This document shows positions 44,191-52,775 of a stretch of 64,000 bases of DNA, piece by piece. This stretch comes from an uncultured Planctomycetaceae bacterium (lineage in GTDB: Bacteria > Planctomycetota > Planctomycetia > Pirellulales > Thermoguttaceae): NCBI GenBank assembly GCA_946408825.1, contig CAMJTU010000018.1:1-64000 (forward strand). The letters run 5' to 3'. Both the position numbers and the translations under genes were made by a program. The first letter of the stretch is position 1. Each line of letters starts with the position of its first letter. The notes beneath the pieces are model-generated. The model had not been told where the DNA came from, made no database searches, and saw only the letters and a program-made list of their open reading frames with translations.

Positions 44191-46188
44191 TCAAGGGGTT
44201 GAGACCGACGTATCTTGGATATCGACCTCTGAAGAGGCAAGAGACGGGTTCTTTTCGTCTTTGTCTGAAGAGCGTCGTTCTTTTTCAACTTTATGCGCGA
44301 TAAAACGGAAACACAACGCCGTGACGTCGTCTAGCGCTTGCGAATCGATTCTACCATTTAAAACAACGTCGAAAAATGCCTTGACGTATTGTTGAGAGGA
44401 AGCTTCGCTGGAATGAGAGTCCAAGACTTCCAAGACATGCGACTTTTTAAAGAACTCGTCCAGCGTTGTTTGCAGGGAGTTCATAAAACCGTCAGTGTAT
44501 ATCAAGAGTTCGTCGCCAGGATGGAACTCCAAAGAGGAACTCTCATATGTTTGATCGGGCATAAGTCCGAGAGCAAGCTGACGTTCAGGCTTGCCGATGG
44601 TAAAGTTACAGCTCTTTCTTCGAATGAAAGGCGGTACGTGGCCAGCATTTACGTACTTCAGATCGCCCGATCTAAGGTTGAGTTCAAAGAATATTCCAGA
44701 AACAAATATCGACTCTTTGTTTTCTGTAAGATGTTGATTGACGTTTGTTACAATCGTTTCCAGATCGAAGCCTAGAAGAGCGAAATTTTTAACTAACGTC
44801 ATGGTTTTCATCATGACTAGCGACGCGGCGACGCCACGACCCGAAACGTCGGCGATGTAGAACATGACGTTATAATCGTCGACGAAAAAGAAGTCGTACA
44901 TGTCGCCGCCTACGCCGGCGTGAAGCCGCGCCTCGGCGTAGACGTCGAAAATTTGATGACGTGTGTAAATGTTTTCGAGTCTGGGGAGCGAAGCAAGTTG
45001 GATATTGCCGGCGAGAGTCAGTTCCTCATCGCTCCGCCGCTTGACTTCGGCGGCTGCTTCTTTAAGAGAATCAACGGTAGTATTGACGCCCTCCGAAAGT
45101 TCAACAAATTCTTTTGACGCGCTGACTTTGACTTTTTCGTTTAGATTCCCTGCTGTAATTTTATCAAGCGATCTGTTGACTGCATAAATGCTGTCGACAA
45201 AAAGCTTTTGAATAAAAAGCGAAACTAGCGAGAAAATCGCTAGGAAAACTACAAAATTACAGAAACATATGAGCGTAAGTTCAAATAATTTTGAACTTAG
45301 AAGCCCTCGATATGGAATCCATCCGACATAAATCCCCTCAAATGTCCGCTGGGCATACACATAGAAGACGTGATGATTAAATATCTTGATTGTCGTTAAA
45401 TTGTTGGGCAACGTCTCTAGGTCAGGGAAGTCGTCGCAACCCGACACCTCGCGCGGATCAATCGGTTGTCCTAAATTGTTTTTAGGAAACTTTGAGAAGA
45501 AATATAGGCGACCTGAATGGCTAATAGGAACGTCCAGCGGTCTTGAGGCTGTCGCGATCTGTTCCGCCGAGAGCGTAAAGAGATCGTGTAATCGGACAAT
45601 AACGACGCCGTCGCGGTCGCTACGAATTGCCGCAACCTCAAATTCAGACGCATGGTAATCCGATTCGTTAAAGTGAACGTTTACCCTCGGCGCTACACGA
45701 GGAATTGGCGTTTCAAACACTTTCCTAAGACCTTTATAATCTTCATTTTTCAAGATGTTTACGCCGACGCAGTCTTCAGGCCAACTGGCGTCAATTACTC
45801 CCTCGGAAGTTATAAAATATACTTCGGAAAAATGAAGTTTTTTCGCAATTTCCTCGAGTCTACCGTCTGTTGTTAAAATGCTAGGTTCATTTGCAACGAG
45901 CTTAGCGACGACGGAAACGTCGATTCTTGCGTTAATGTCGTTTGCGTTGACGAAAAGATCTGCCGTGCTTCTAGCGCTTTGAACGCTCTCGTTGTTTTCC
46001 GCGATTCTAGAATTAATTTCGCGTTTTATTTCTCTCCGGCAACTATGATCCTCTAGTATTATCGAGACAAGAAGAGACCCCAAGAACGCGAACGCGGCGC
46101 AGAGACAGAGTCTCTGGAGAAACGCTTCTCGCATTGGTCTGCTGGCGACGTTTCCAGAAGACGGTTTAGGCGGTTCTTTTGAGAACAT
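44191..46188 (-). CDS. Membrane-bound SpoIIE-type PP2C phosphatase (paralogue 2)
   Basis: 665 aa. Two membrane helices (about residues 27-47 and 305-330) flank an extracytoplasmic sensor domain of about 250 aa; then a HAMP-like linker (NRSLDKITAGNLNEKVKV) and a C-terminal PP2C/SpoIIE phosphatase: GGDMYDFF, IADVSGRGVAASLVMMKTM, YVNAGHVPPF, LDDVTAL. The metal-binding TDG motif is retained (IYTDGFMNS), but the usual following TEA is replaced. Such proteins dephosphorylate anti-anti-sigma factors in partner-switch systems or other Ser/Thr-phosphorylated proteins. Immediately after a paralogue with the same architecture; the two share about half the phosphatase-domain residues by eye. A charged C-terminal tail is extra. 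Target unknown; no anti-sigma gene is nearby. Confidence 0.88.
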   Translation of the reverse strand: MFSKEPPKPSSGNVASRPMREAFLQRLCLCAAFAFLGSLLVSIILEDHSCRREIKREINSRIAENNESVQSARSTADLFVNANDINARIDVSVVAKLVANEPSILTTDGRLEEIAKKLHFSEVYFITSEGVIDASWPEDCVGVNILKNEDYKGLRKVFETPIPRVAPRVNVHFNESDYHASEFEVAAIRSDRDGVVIVRLHDLFTLSAEQIATASRPLDVPISHSGRLYFFSKFPKNNLGQPIDPREVSGCDDFPDLETLPNNLTTIKIFNHHVFYVYAQRTFEGIYVGWIPYRGLLSSKLFELTLICFCNFVVFLAIFSLVSLFIQKLFVDSIYAVNRSLDKITAGNLNEKVKVSASKEFVELSEGVNTTVDSLKEAAAEVKRRSDEELTLAGNIQLASLPRLENIYTRHQIFDVYAEARLHAGVGGDMYDFFFVDDYNVMFYIADVSGRGVAASLVMMKTMTLVKNFALLGFDLETIVTNVNQHLTENKESIFVSGIFFELNLRSGDLKYVNAGHVPPFIRRKSCNFTIGKPERQLALGLMPDQTYESSSLEFHPGDELLIYTDGFMNSLQTTLDEFFKKSHVLEVLDSHSSEASSQQYVKAFFDVVLNGRIDSQALDDVTALCFRFIAHKVEKERRSSDKDEKNPSLASSEVDIQDTSVSTP

Positions 46189-46253
46189 AATTTGCCCGAC
46201 TAATTCCTATAAAGTAGTTAACCGTGACGTCGGCGTACAAAGAACGCCGAATG

Positions 46254-48278
46254 TCAACTGGATGGACGTAAGTAATGGAAGAAGAGGATCGTTTCGTCGT
46301 CGGACGGCTCTTCGTAATTTGTAAATTTAGCAACGGCTTCAAATAACGCTTCGACGCTTTCTTTCGCGGTAGCGTCTGACGGAAGCGAATTAAGAACGTT
46401 CAACGCTGCGTCTGTTTCAAAACAACCCGCCATAGTCGGAGTCGTCGCCTCCGTTATACCGTCTGTGAAAAGGACGAAAACATCACCGGGATTGAGTTTT
46501 ATCGTTTGACTAACATATTCTGCCTCGGGAAGTATTCCGAGAATCAGGTTAATTTCTGGCGTAAACTCGACAAACTGCCCCGAACCTTGACGGATAAAAG
46601 GACTATTATGGCCAGCGTTGACATACGTGAGATCGCCTGTCTTAAGGTTGATAACGCAGAAAAAGCCTGTGACAAATGAAGAATCGTTGTTTTCTGAAAG
46701 GGAAGCGTTCGTGAGAGCCACGACCTTTTCCAAGGGATAACCCGAAAGAGCGAGGTTCTTAACGAGCGCCATTGTCTTCATCATAATCAAAGCGCCCGGA
46801 ACCCCGTGACCAGAGACGTCGGCAATATAAAACAGGATATTCTCGGGGTCTAGATAGAAAAAATCGTACATGTCGCCGCCAACGCTCCGCATAGGTCGAT
46901 TCTTGGCGTAGACGTCGAATTCGTCCCGATCTGAATAAAGATTTTCTATATTGGGTAGCGACGCTTCTTGAATTTTTTTAGCTAGGAGAAGTTCACGTTC
47001 GACGCTCTGCCTGACTTCGTCCACGACTTGCTTGAGAGAGTCGACCGTGGCGTTAACTCCGTTAGAGAGGTCGACGAATTCCCTTGAGACCTTGACGTCA
47101 ACGCGCTCATTTAGATTGCCTTTTGTGATTCTCTCAAGAGATTCATTTACAGCGTAAACGCTATCGACAATAAGACGTTTAACGAGCTTGGAAATCAAGG
47201 TAAAGATCGTAAAGAAAACGATAAAGTTCGCCAGTGCGAGAAGATTAACAAGCATCCTTCTCGAGCGGTATATTTCTTGCTGAGCAATACCGCCTACAAA
47301 GCGGTAGGGCGACTCGTTTTCTTCGAGATATAAGTCTTGTGCGAAAACAAGGTAAGGTACAGATTTGTCAGAGACGAAGTCGCGGAGTCTACGGACGACG
47401 ACCTTTTCTAACGGCAACTTTTGGAGTTCCTCCACGCTCGCTTGGGTAAATTTAGGGCCTGAAATTTGGCCGTCCAAATATTCGGAAACTTCTGACTTTC
47501 CAGAAGTCTTCGCGTCTGATTCGACTTCGTTAGAGCCTGGCTTCTTTATAGCGTTTGGACCTTGATACACCCAGAGAAAACCGTCATATCCTACGACTGA
47601 ACTGATGTAATTTGAGATGTTTGCAAGGTTGTAGGCGTCTTCTACGTCTTCCGCTCGAAATCCGACTTCGATAATTCCAACACGATCGCGTCGGGCAACG
47701 GCTGAAAACTGATACAGTTTTGAATCGTTAGCGCCTTCAGTTGGCCTTATTTCTTGAGAAATCTCTAAATCCGGATTGGATAGAATCGGAAGGAATTTTC
47801 TTGCCTCTGAACCAGAGCCCATATTATAGCCGATTTCAGTCGCTCCTGTTGGCCAAGAAGCAATGATGAAACCATTTTCATCTGTAACGTCAATTTCATC
47901 GACCTTGATAAGTCTGGCAATTTTCCCAAGGTTAACGGTCGTCGTCTCGACGTCGCCTTCCTTAAGAATCGACGGATCGGATTGAATTAAAAGCGCAAGC
48001 GCGCGAGCACGCTGAACGCCGACCTGAGCTGTCATACTTTTTAGCGTCTTCAGCGCGTCGTTAGAAATTTTGGAGTGTTCGTAAGCGTCGGAGATTTTAC
48101 TCTGTATTACCTGACGAACTTCTTTTCTTGCGGCTAACGTTGCAAACGTTAACGAAAGTATCAACGAGGCGACAAAGGCTATGGAGGCATATAGAAACAG
48201 CCAGCACAAGAATTTGAATTGAATCGGCGTCTTAGGATCTTCGGAAGACTTGATTTCAAATAAGCGTTTGACTGTCAT
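46254..48278 (-). CDS. Membrane-bound SpoIIE-type PP2C phosphatase (paralogue 1)
   Basis: 674 aa from ATG 48278, preceded by AAGGAAA at seven bases; the longer ORF start at 48377 overlaps the MBL gene and is rejected. Membrane helix about 24-48, sensor domain about 50-345 outside the membrane, second helix about 347-370, HAMP (ESLERITKGNLNERVDV), a helical linker, then the phosphatase domain with GGDMYDFF, ADVSGHGVPGALIMM, YVNAGHNSPF, LFTDGITEA and DDETILFF, all metal-coordinating aspartates present. Acts as a Ser/Thr phosphatase controlled by an outside signal. Followed 65 bp later by its paralogue, whose C-terminal motifs are less conserved; a duplication with divergence. Confidence 0.9.
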   Translation of the reverse strand: MTVKRLFEIKSSEDPKTPIQFKFLCWLFLYASIAFVASLILSLTFATLAARKEVRQVIQSKISDAYEHSKISNDALKTLKSMTAQVGVQRARALALLIQSDPSILKEGDVETTTVNLGKIARLIKVDEIDVTDENGFIIASWPTGATEIGYNMGSGSEARKFLPILSNPDLEISQEIRPTEGANDSKLYQFSAVARRDRVGIIEVGFRAEDVEDAYNLANISNYISSVVGYDGFLWVYQGPNAIKKPGSNEVESDAKTSGKSEVSEYLDGQISGPKFTQASVEELQKLPLEKVVVRRLRDFVSDKSVPYLVFAQDLYLEENESPYRFVGGIAQQEIYRSRRMLVNLLALANFIVFFTIFTLISKLVKRLIVDSVYAVNESLERITKGNLNERVDVKVSREFVDLSNGVNATVDSLKQVVDEVRQSVERELLLAKKIQEASLPNIENLYSDRDEFDVYAKNRPMRSVGGDMYDFFYLDPENILFYIADVSGHGVPGALIMMKTMALVKNLALSGYPLEKVVALTNASLSENNDSSFVTGFFCVINLKTGDLTYVNAGHNSPFIRQGSGQFVEFTPEINLILGILPEAEYVSQTIKLNPGDVFVLFTDGITEATTPTMAGCFETDAALNVLNSLPSDATAKESVEALFEAVAKFTNYEEPSDDETILFFHYLRPSS

Positions 48279-48342
48279 TGACGTTTCCTTGCCGACGGGG
48301 CGATTCGCGGAGATGTTATGGGAAAACCGTCGGAATTCCGTA

Positions 48343-48990
48343 TCATGAGAAGAAACCGCCGTGTTTTTCTTTTGCAACGGTCGTTAGGACGCCGTGCCCT
48401 GAACACAGGAGGGTTTCGTCAGGTAAGGTGAAGATTTTTTCACGAATGCAACGTATAAGAGTCGCATGATCGCTATCAGGAAAATCTGTTCTTCCAACGC
48501 CATTTGCGAAAATTATGTCGCCACAGAACAAGATCGGACGTTCTTCTGTTTCAACAAGATAGGCGACATGACCGCAGGAATGACCGGGAATTTCGAGAAC
48601 TTTAAATTCAAACCCCGCGACCTTGAGAATTTCTCCCTCGGCGACTCCAATTACAGACGTCGAAGTTGAAAAGGGCGTCCCAAACTCAAAAGAGAGGTTT
48701 TTTTGAGGATTTGCTAGCTTGTCTTTGTCTTTTTCACCTATATACACCGGAGTGTTGGCAAATGCGGCCTCTAAAACGGGGACGCCGGCAATGTGGTCGA
48801 AATGCCCATGAGTTACGAGGAGCGCGGCAGGCGTTTTACCATCGTGTTGAATCGCTTCAACTACTTCAGAGGGATCGATTCCAGGATCGACGACAACGCA
48901 GTCGTCCTGGCCCTTGAGAGAGAGAACATAACAATTCTCCTGAATCTCAGACAAAATGAAACAACGAAAAACTATATCAGAGACTTTCAT
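48343..48990 (-). CDS. MBL-fold hydrolase, glyoxalase II-like
   Basis: 215 aa. THGHFDH (about residues 60-66) with the later histidine in IPGHSCGHVAYL, aspartate in LFCGDIIF and final histidine in CSGHG bind the dinuclear metal site. Compact single-domain form like the YcbL/GloB-like group, without the extra C-terminal helical domain of classical glyoxalase II. Would hydrolyse a thioester such as an S-acylglutathione analogue or another small ester. Ribosome-binding site GAGGATC. Positioned between the LUD gene (64 bp upstream) and the first phosphatase; probably co-transcribed. Confidence 0.9.
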   Translation of the reverse strand: MKVSDIVFRCFILSEIQENCYVLSLKGQDDCVVVDPGIDPSEVVEAIQHDGKTPAALLVTHGHFDHIAGVPVLEAAFANTPVYIGEKDKDKLANPQKNLSFEFGTPFSTSTSVIGVAEGEILKVAGFEFKVLEIPGHSCGHVAYLVETEERPILFCGDIIFANGVGRTDFPDSDHATLIRCIREKIFTLPDETLLCSGHGVLTTVAKEKHGGFFS

Positions 48991-49054
48991 TTTGATCCTC
49001 GAGTCAGACAGAAGTTAGAATACTGGGGAAAATAAGAACAGACGGCACATACTT

Positions 49055-49753
49055 TTAGTCTCTGATTAGAAAGACGATCAATCTTTGCGGACCATGCACG
49101 CCCAAGACGAGCTTTTTTTCAATATCTGCTGTTCGACTTGGGCCAGTGACCAAAACAATTTCGCCACGCTGTTGTGGATTTTGCATTTTAACCTCGATTT
49201 CTGGCCAAGCATGCGGCAGATTCTCTCGGAGTTGATTTGCTTTAGCGAGAACGAAACAGACGGGCGAGAGGTAGCAGAGGAGCCGTTCGAACGCGGAACG
49301 CCCTTCAATTGCGCACGAACCAGTGTCAGTAAGGAGGGCAAAGGGAGTGACGAGACTTGCCGTCATAGACTCGTAATCTCTAGGATCGACGGCAGGATTG
49401 TCCGGCGCATTAAGCGCGACCCAATCCGGGTGTTTTTCAACGAGCTTGAAAGCCGTTGTTCGTGCGAATTCAGAGTCATAAACACCGAGCTTATAGGGAG
49501 CCGGTTGCTTTGAGGCGGCTGCGACCTCTTTCATGACGTCGGCAATCTTAGCAAGAGCGTCGTTTTCATCTTGACACAAGAAAGCTTCGCCTGCGACCGA
49601 TTTTAGATTATCCGCAAATTCGCCCATAAGTTCTTCCGACGACTTGCCTACGACAGGCCAGATTTCCGGCGTTTCAGGCGCTTGTAACTTTGATTTATCG
49701 ACGTCGACAAGCGCGTTTTTGATTCTGTTGAGTATTGTCGTCCGGCTGTCCAT
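49055..49753 (-). CDS. LUD-domain protein, LutC/YkgG-like
   Basis: 232 aa from ATG 49753 with GAGGT seven bases upstream; a GTG at 49756 directly precedes it. The LUD fold is shown by the conserved ASLVTPFALLTDTGSCAIEG segment (about 130-150) and C-terminal VTGPSRTADIEKKLVLGVHGP. LutC is part of the LutABC lactate-oxidation complex; LutA and LutB (iron-sulfur proteins) are not in the window, so it may work with partners encoded elsewhere or in another role. Leads a probable operon with the MBL hydrolase and phosphatases. The family call is firm; the lactate role is only inferred. Confidence 0.88.
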   Translation of the reverse strand: MDSRTTILNRIKNALVDVDKSKLQAPETPEIWPVVGKSSEELMGEFADNLKSVAGEAFLCQDENDALAKIADVMKEVAAASKQPAPYKLGVYDSEFARTTAFKLVEKHPDWVALNAPDNPAVDPRDYESMTASLVTPFALLTDTGSCAIEGRSAFERLLCYLSPVCFVLAKANQLRENLPHAWPEIEVKMQNPQQRGEIVLVTGPSRTADIEKKLVLGVHGPQRLIVFLIRD

Positions 49754-50072
49754 CACACAGACCTCATTGTCAAGCGAAAGTAATAAGGAAAACCCACAAA
49801 AGACGGCGCTCTTCTACCTGTTTACCTGTTTAGAGGTTTCTAACTGACGGCGAAGACGAACCCTCAGAACTATTTTAAGGTTATTTTCATGATTTAAAAG
49901 CGGCGAAACGGCATTTTACGGGTTTTTCCCGTGAGTTTCCAACGACTAATGATTTGCCTCATGCGGGGGTTAAGGGATTGTTTTAGCACGAAGATAAGAA
50001 AAATAAAAAATCGCCGCGCCAAGTGGCGCGGCGAAAACATATGACAGGACGATCAACGGACAAATCCGTCAC
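49754..50072. other. Intergenic region between LUD gene and the small Lys-rich gene
   Basis: About 320 bp. It contains a short direct repeat (CTGTTTACCTGTTTA near 49819-49833), a small hairpin ACGGGTTTTTCCCGT near 49917-49932, and the strong terminator at 50011-50034. No gene seen. Confidence 0.5.
50011..50034 (-). terminator. Strong terminator of the coiled-coil/Lys-rich pair
   Basis: TCGCCGCGCC / GGCGCGGCGA perfect 10-bp stem with a 4-nt loop, followed on the minus strand by TTTTTTATTTTTCTT. Confidence 0.95.
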
Positions 50073-50369
50073 TCATTTGTAGGACGCCAGGTCCAGATAG
50101 AGGAAAACCGTCGCAATAACAAAGAAGAGGAAACTTATCAGAAGGACAAGCGTATAGACGTCCTTAGGAGCTTTGGGCGCTTTACGCCGAGTAACAGGAG
50201 CCTGTTTTGGCTGTTCAAACGAAGCTTCGCCAAAGGACTCTTCCGTTCCCCTTTTCCCCTTTGACTTCTTAACCTTCTCTTTTTTCGGTTTCGGTTCCTT
50301 TACCTTTTTAACTTTGGGTTCCTTGGTCTTTTTTGCGCTTTTCTCAGTTGAATTTTTGCGAGTAGACAT
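50073..50369 (-). CDS. Small Lys-rich tail-anchored membrane protein
   Basis: 98 aa. The first 45 residues are about 40% lysine with KEPK/VKK repeats, then a short mixed stretch, and a single membrane helix near the C-terminus (YTLVLLISFLFFVIATVFLYLDL). Cytoplasmic basic part, C-terminus outside. Its start codon lies inside the 3' end of the preceding gene (26-bp overlap) and the ribosome-binding site GGAGGG is within that gene, implying translational coupling. The lysine-rich part could bind nucleic acid, ribosomes or acidic membranes. No known family recognised. Confidence 0.78.
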   Translation of the reverse strand: MSTRKNSTEKSAKKTKEPKVKKVKEPKPKKEKVKKSKGKRGTEESFGEASFEQPKQAPVTRRKAPKAPKDVYTLVLLISFLFFVIATVFLYLDLASYK

Positions 50370-51183
50370 CGTCGCCCTCCATCATGACGCCCAGACGGTA
50401 TTCAGGCAAAACCTTACACACTGCACGGTTAGGTTCGACTGTAACGACCTCAATCTTGCCGAGGTAAGAATCGCCGCGTCTGACGTCAAGCTTATTGTGT
50501 TCGCTCAAGCCGTCGTCAGAACCAATGGAAATCATTAGGAGACCGTCGTTTCCTTCACGCACGGCTTCAATCGTCCCTTGGACGGCAAATTTCGGAAGGT
50601 CGCTGTAATCGCTCGGGTCGGCGGAAAGACCGTTTTTATTCAGAACAGTCAACGCTTCGTCATAAGAAGCCACGAGATCAGTATTTTTCTCCTCAAGATC
50701 GCCGAACTTTGCGGATAGTTCATGAAGTTTCTCCATCGTCCGAGCGAGATCTTGGAGATAGTTCGCACGCAGATTCTGGGCTGTCGCAAGATCAATCGAC
50801 GCAGCGCTCAATTGCTGACGAAGATCGTCAATGTGACTGTTGTTTGAATCGATGACTGCAAGACGTTGATCAAGATCCGCCTGGAGCTCTTCATTTTTCT
50901 GCTTAAGTTCGTCGTTTGCCTTTTCAAGAGCGTCTGCCTTGGTTTTGAGCGCTTCCATCGCAGCCGTATAGATCTGCGCTTCACTCTGAATTTTGCTCTC
51001 AAGCTCCGACTTTTGAGACGTAAGTGTTTGCTGCGTTTGCTTGGCGTCGTTCAGTTGCTTCGTAAGCTCGGCGGACTTCTCCTTCCAACTATGATGCGAC
51101 GCATACGAAACGGCGCTGACGGTCAGGCAAACGACGCTCATCAACGCAATGACGCCTACGAAAATCTTTCCTACCAAATTCAT
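50344..51183 (-). CDS. Membrane-anchored coiled-coil protein
   Basis: 279 aa. One N-terminal membrane helix (IFVGVIALMSVVCLTVSAVSY, about residues 6-26), then a long coiled coil from about 35 to 185 with heptad repeats of Leu, Gln, Glu and Lys. The last 75 residues are a small beta-rich domain (VQGTIEAVREGNDGLLMISIGSDDGL, LGKIEVVTVEPNRAVCKV), similar to the folded tail of other planctomycete coiled-coil envelope proteins. N-in topology puts the coiled coil in the periplasm. Overlaps the Lys-rich gene, which suggests they act together as a membrane complex. A TTGACA-containing promoter lies upstream. Function unknown. Confidence 0.85.
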   Translation of the reverse strand: MNLVGKIFVGVIALMSVVCLTVSAVSYASHHSWKEKSAELTKQLNDAKQTQQTLTSQKSELESKIQSEAQIYTAAMEALKTKADALEKANDELKQKNEELQADLDQRLAVIDSNNSHIDDLRQQLSAASIDLATAQNLRANYLQDLARTMEKLHELSAKFGDLEEKNTDLVASYDEALTVLNKNGLSADPSDYSDLPKFAVQGTIEAVREGNDGLLMISIGSDDGLSEHNKLDVRRGDSYLGKIEVVTVEPNRAVCKVLPEYRLGVMMEGDDVYSQKFN

Positions 51184-51220
51184 GAGGTAACGTCTCCTTT
51201 AGCCGAAGTCACGAAAGTCC

Positions 51221-51251
51221 TTTATACAAAGACCTACGCCTAACGTGTCAA
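51221..51251 (-). promoter_or_regulatory. Promoter of the coiled-coil/Lys-rich pair
   Basis: Minus strand TTGACA (51246-51251, perfect) followed after 19 bp by TATAAA (51221-51226). The spacing is at the long end. About 35 nt leader. Confidence 0.6.
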
Positions 51252-51578
51252 CTCTATTCAAACGCAAAGAAATTGCTGTTTTTATTGGCGAAGCGGCAAC
51301 GCCGACCTTGTACGGGAGAAGATCGTTTCGCGTTAACCGAGATCAACTGCCTTCGACGTATGCTATTCGTCAAACCTAAACAAAGCATGACTTCTTGCCC
51401 GTCTCACCCGGGAACGGCGGCAATTAACCGTTCTTTAGTATATCCCTAACTCATGGAGCCGACGTTTTCAAAACGTCAAAAACGAGGCGATTTTCCTGAT
51501 TCGATGACCAATGTATCGGTTTTGACGATTGTTTGAAATCGAACCAGTTAGTTTCCGTCAGACCCAATTGTAACAGAG

Positions 51579-51613
51579 AAAAAGGGACATGTCAGCTACA
51601 AAGTCCCTTTTTC
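51579..51613 (-). terminator. Terminator of the metallophosphoesterase gene
   Basis: GAAAAAGGGAC / GTCCCTTTTTC stem with a 15-nt loop; on the minus strand TTTTTC is part of the 3' arm. About 60 bp after the stop codon. Confidence 0.78.
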
Positions 51614-51673
51614 CTAAAATTTTTCCGATCTTGCTTATTTTTTTTATTTTTAATTGTAGCTGAAGTAGTCCTT

Positions 51674-52699
51674 TCAGCCTTTATTCGGATAAGGAAGAAT
51701 TTCGATTTTTAACGTTGATCCGTCGTTTGCTGCACGGACGACGCTCGACGGTTTGCCGTTGAGAATGTCGAGTGAGGTTTGATGAATATGCCCCGTGAAA
51801 ACTCCTATGAGGTTCGAAGCGTTGAGAACCTCATTGTAAAACGCATATGTCGTTTCATTGTGTCCTTCTTCAGGCCAGCGAAGACGGCGTTCGATTTTGT
51901 AATTGCCGTCGTTTGCCGCATTCCAGTCCGGATGACCGACTCCGAACGCTACGCGTCGTCCGGGCGCGTAAAGCGGAATATGCATGAAGAGTAGGGACGG
52001 CATATTATCAGCGAGTTCTTTCTTGAGAAATTCCAGCTGTTCCGGGAGAATTTCATAAATGGAGTCGTCGATGAAAAGGAGTTTAACACCTTTGATTTTA
52101 ACGGCGTATGCTAGGGGATTGACTCCCTTGGGATAAAGAGATTTAAGACGCTTTTCGATCCATTCGTCACGAAGATCGCGTTCAGTCCCTTCCATTCCTT
52201 CAAAATGCCAGTCGTGGTTGCCACAGACATAATAAAAAGGCGCGTCTACGGAAGCGAGCGTGTTTTTGACGTAGTCAACTCCTGCGGCGGAGGGGAAACT
52301 GACGATATCGCCAGTGAGCGCTAACGCGTCATAGCCTTTACCTTTAGCTCGTTCAGCAATATCTTTGAGCGCGTCTTGGGGGTTTGTATCTGCCCCCGAT
52401 TCAAAATGTCGAGTATGATTGTACGCCTTAGACATTCTCTCAGAGTACTGTCGAAATTCATTTCCACGTTCATCGTCGATGAAAAGGTGAACGTCGGAAA
52501 TTTGAAGAATTTTAGTAGGTTCTGCAACCGCTTTCGTGTAAAAACGAACAGAAGTGTGATCTGACGAGAAGGTCGTTAGAGGAAACTCCTTGGAAGGTTT
52601 AGTAGAACCTGCAAAAACTTGACGTTTTGACGCCGACGCCGCGACTGCCGCGCCGAAGGATAGACCGAAAAAGCCACGACGTGAAAAACGAGGTTCCAT
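51674..52699 (-). CDS. Tat-exported calcineurin-like metallophosphoesterase
   Basis: 341 aa. The N-terminus carries a twin-arginine signal, FSRRGFFGLS, then an Ala-rich hydrophobic stretch, so the folded enzyme is exported with its metals. Metallophosphoesterase motifs: ISDVHLF (DxH), LALTGDIVS (GD), YVCGNHDWHF (GNHD), LLFMHIPLY, and VFTGHIHQTS (GHxH). Hydrolyses phosphomono- or diesters in the periplasm; the substrate is not predictable. Ribosome-binding site AAGGAG. Gene is followed by a terminator and preceded by the radical SAM gene 76 bp upstream on the same strand, so they may be co-transcribed. Confidence 0.93.
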   Translation of the reverse strand: MEPRFSRRGFFGLSFGAAVAASASKRQVFAGSTKPSKEFPLTTFSSDHTSVRFYTKAVAEPTKILQISDVHLFIDDERGNEFRQYSERMSKAYNHTRHFESGADTNPQDALKDIAERAKGKGYDALALTGDIVSFPSAAGVDYVKNTLASVDAPFYYVCGNHDWHFEGMEGTERDLRDEWIEKRLKSLYPKGVNPLAYAVKIKGVKLLFIDDSIYEILPEQLEFLKKELADNMPSLLFMHIPLYAPGRRVAFGVGHPDWNAANDGNYKIERRLRWPEEGHNETTYAFYNEVLNASNLIGVFTGHIHQTSLDILNGKPSSVVRAANDGSTLKIEILPYPNKG

Positions 52700-52775
52700 A
52701 GTACTTCTCCTTAAAAAAGTTAAAAAGACGCCGTTAGACGTCGACGTATTCGTTCAGTTGGCGTACGCCGATTTT

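Larger units (their letters stand above)
51184..51673. other. 490-bp intergenic region
   Basis: It separates the coiled-coil pair from the metallophosphoesterase gene, which reads toward it. It holds the promoter at 51221-51251 and the terminator at 51579-51613. The central 300 bp has no ORF with a ribosome-binding site and no RNA family I recognise. Confidence 0.5.

Noticed and set aside
48279..48377. Longer start for the first SpoIIE phosphatase
   Set aside because: It would overlap the MBL hydrolase gene, and the ATG at 48278 has a good ribosome-binding site and places the membrane helix normally.
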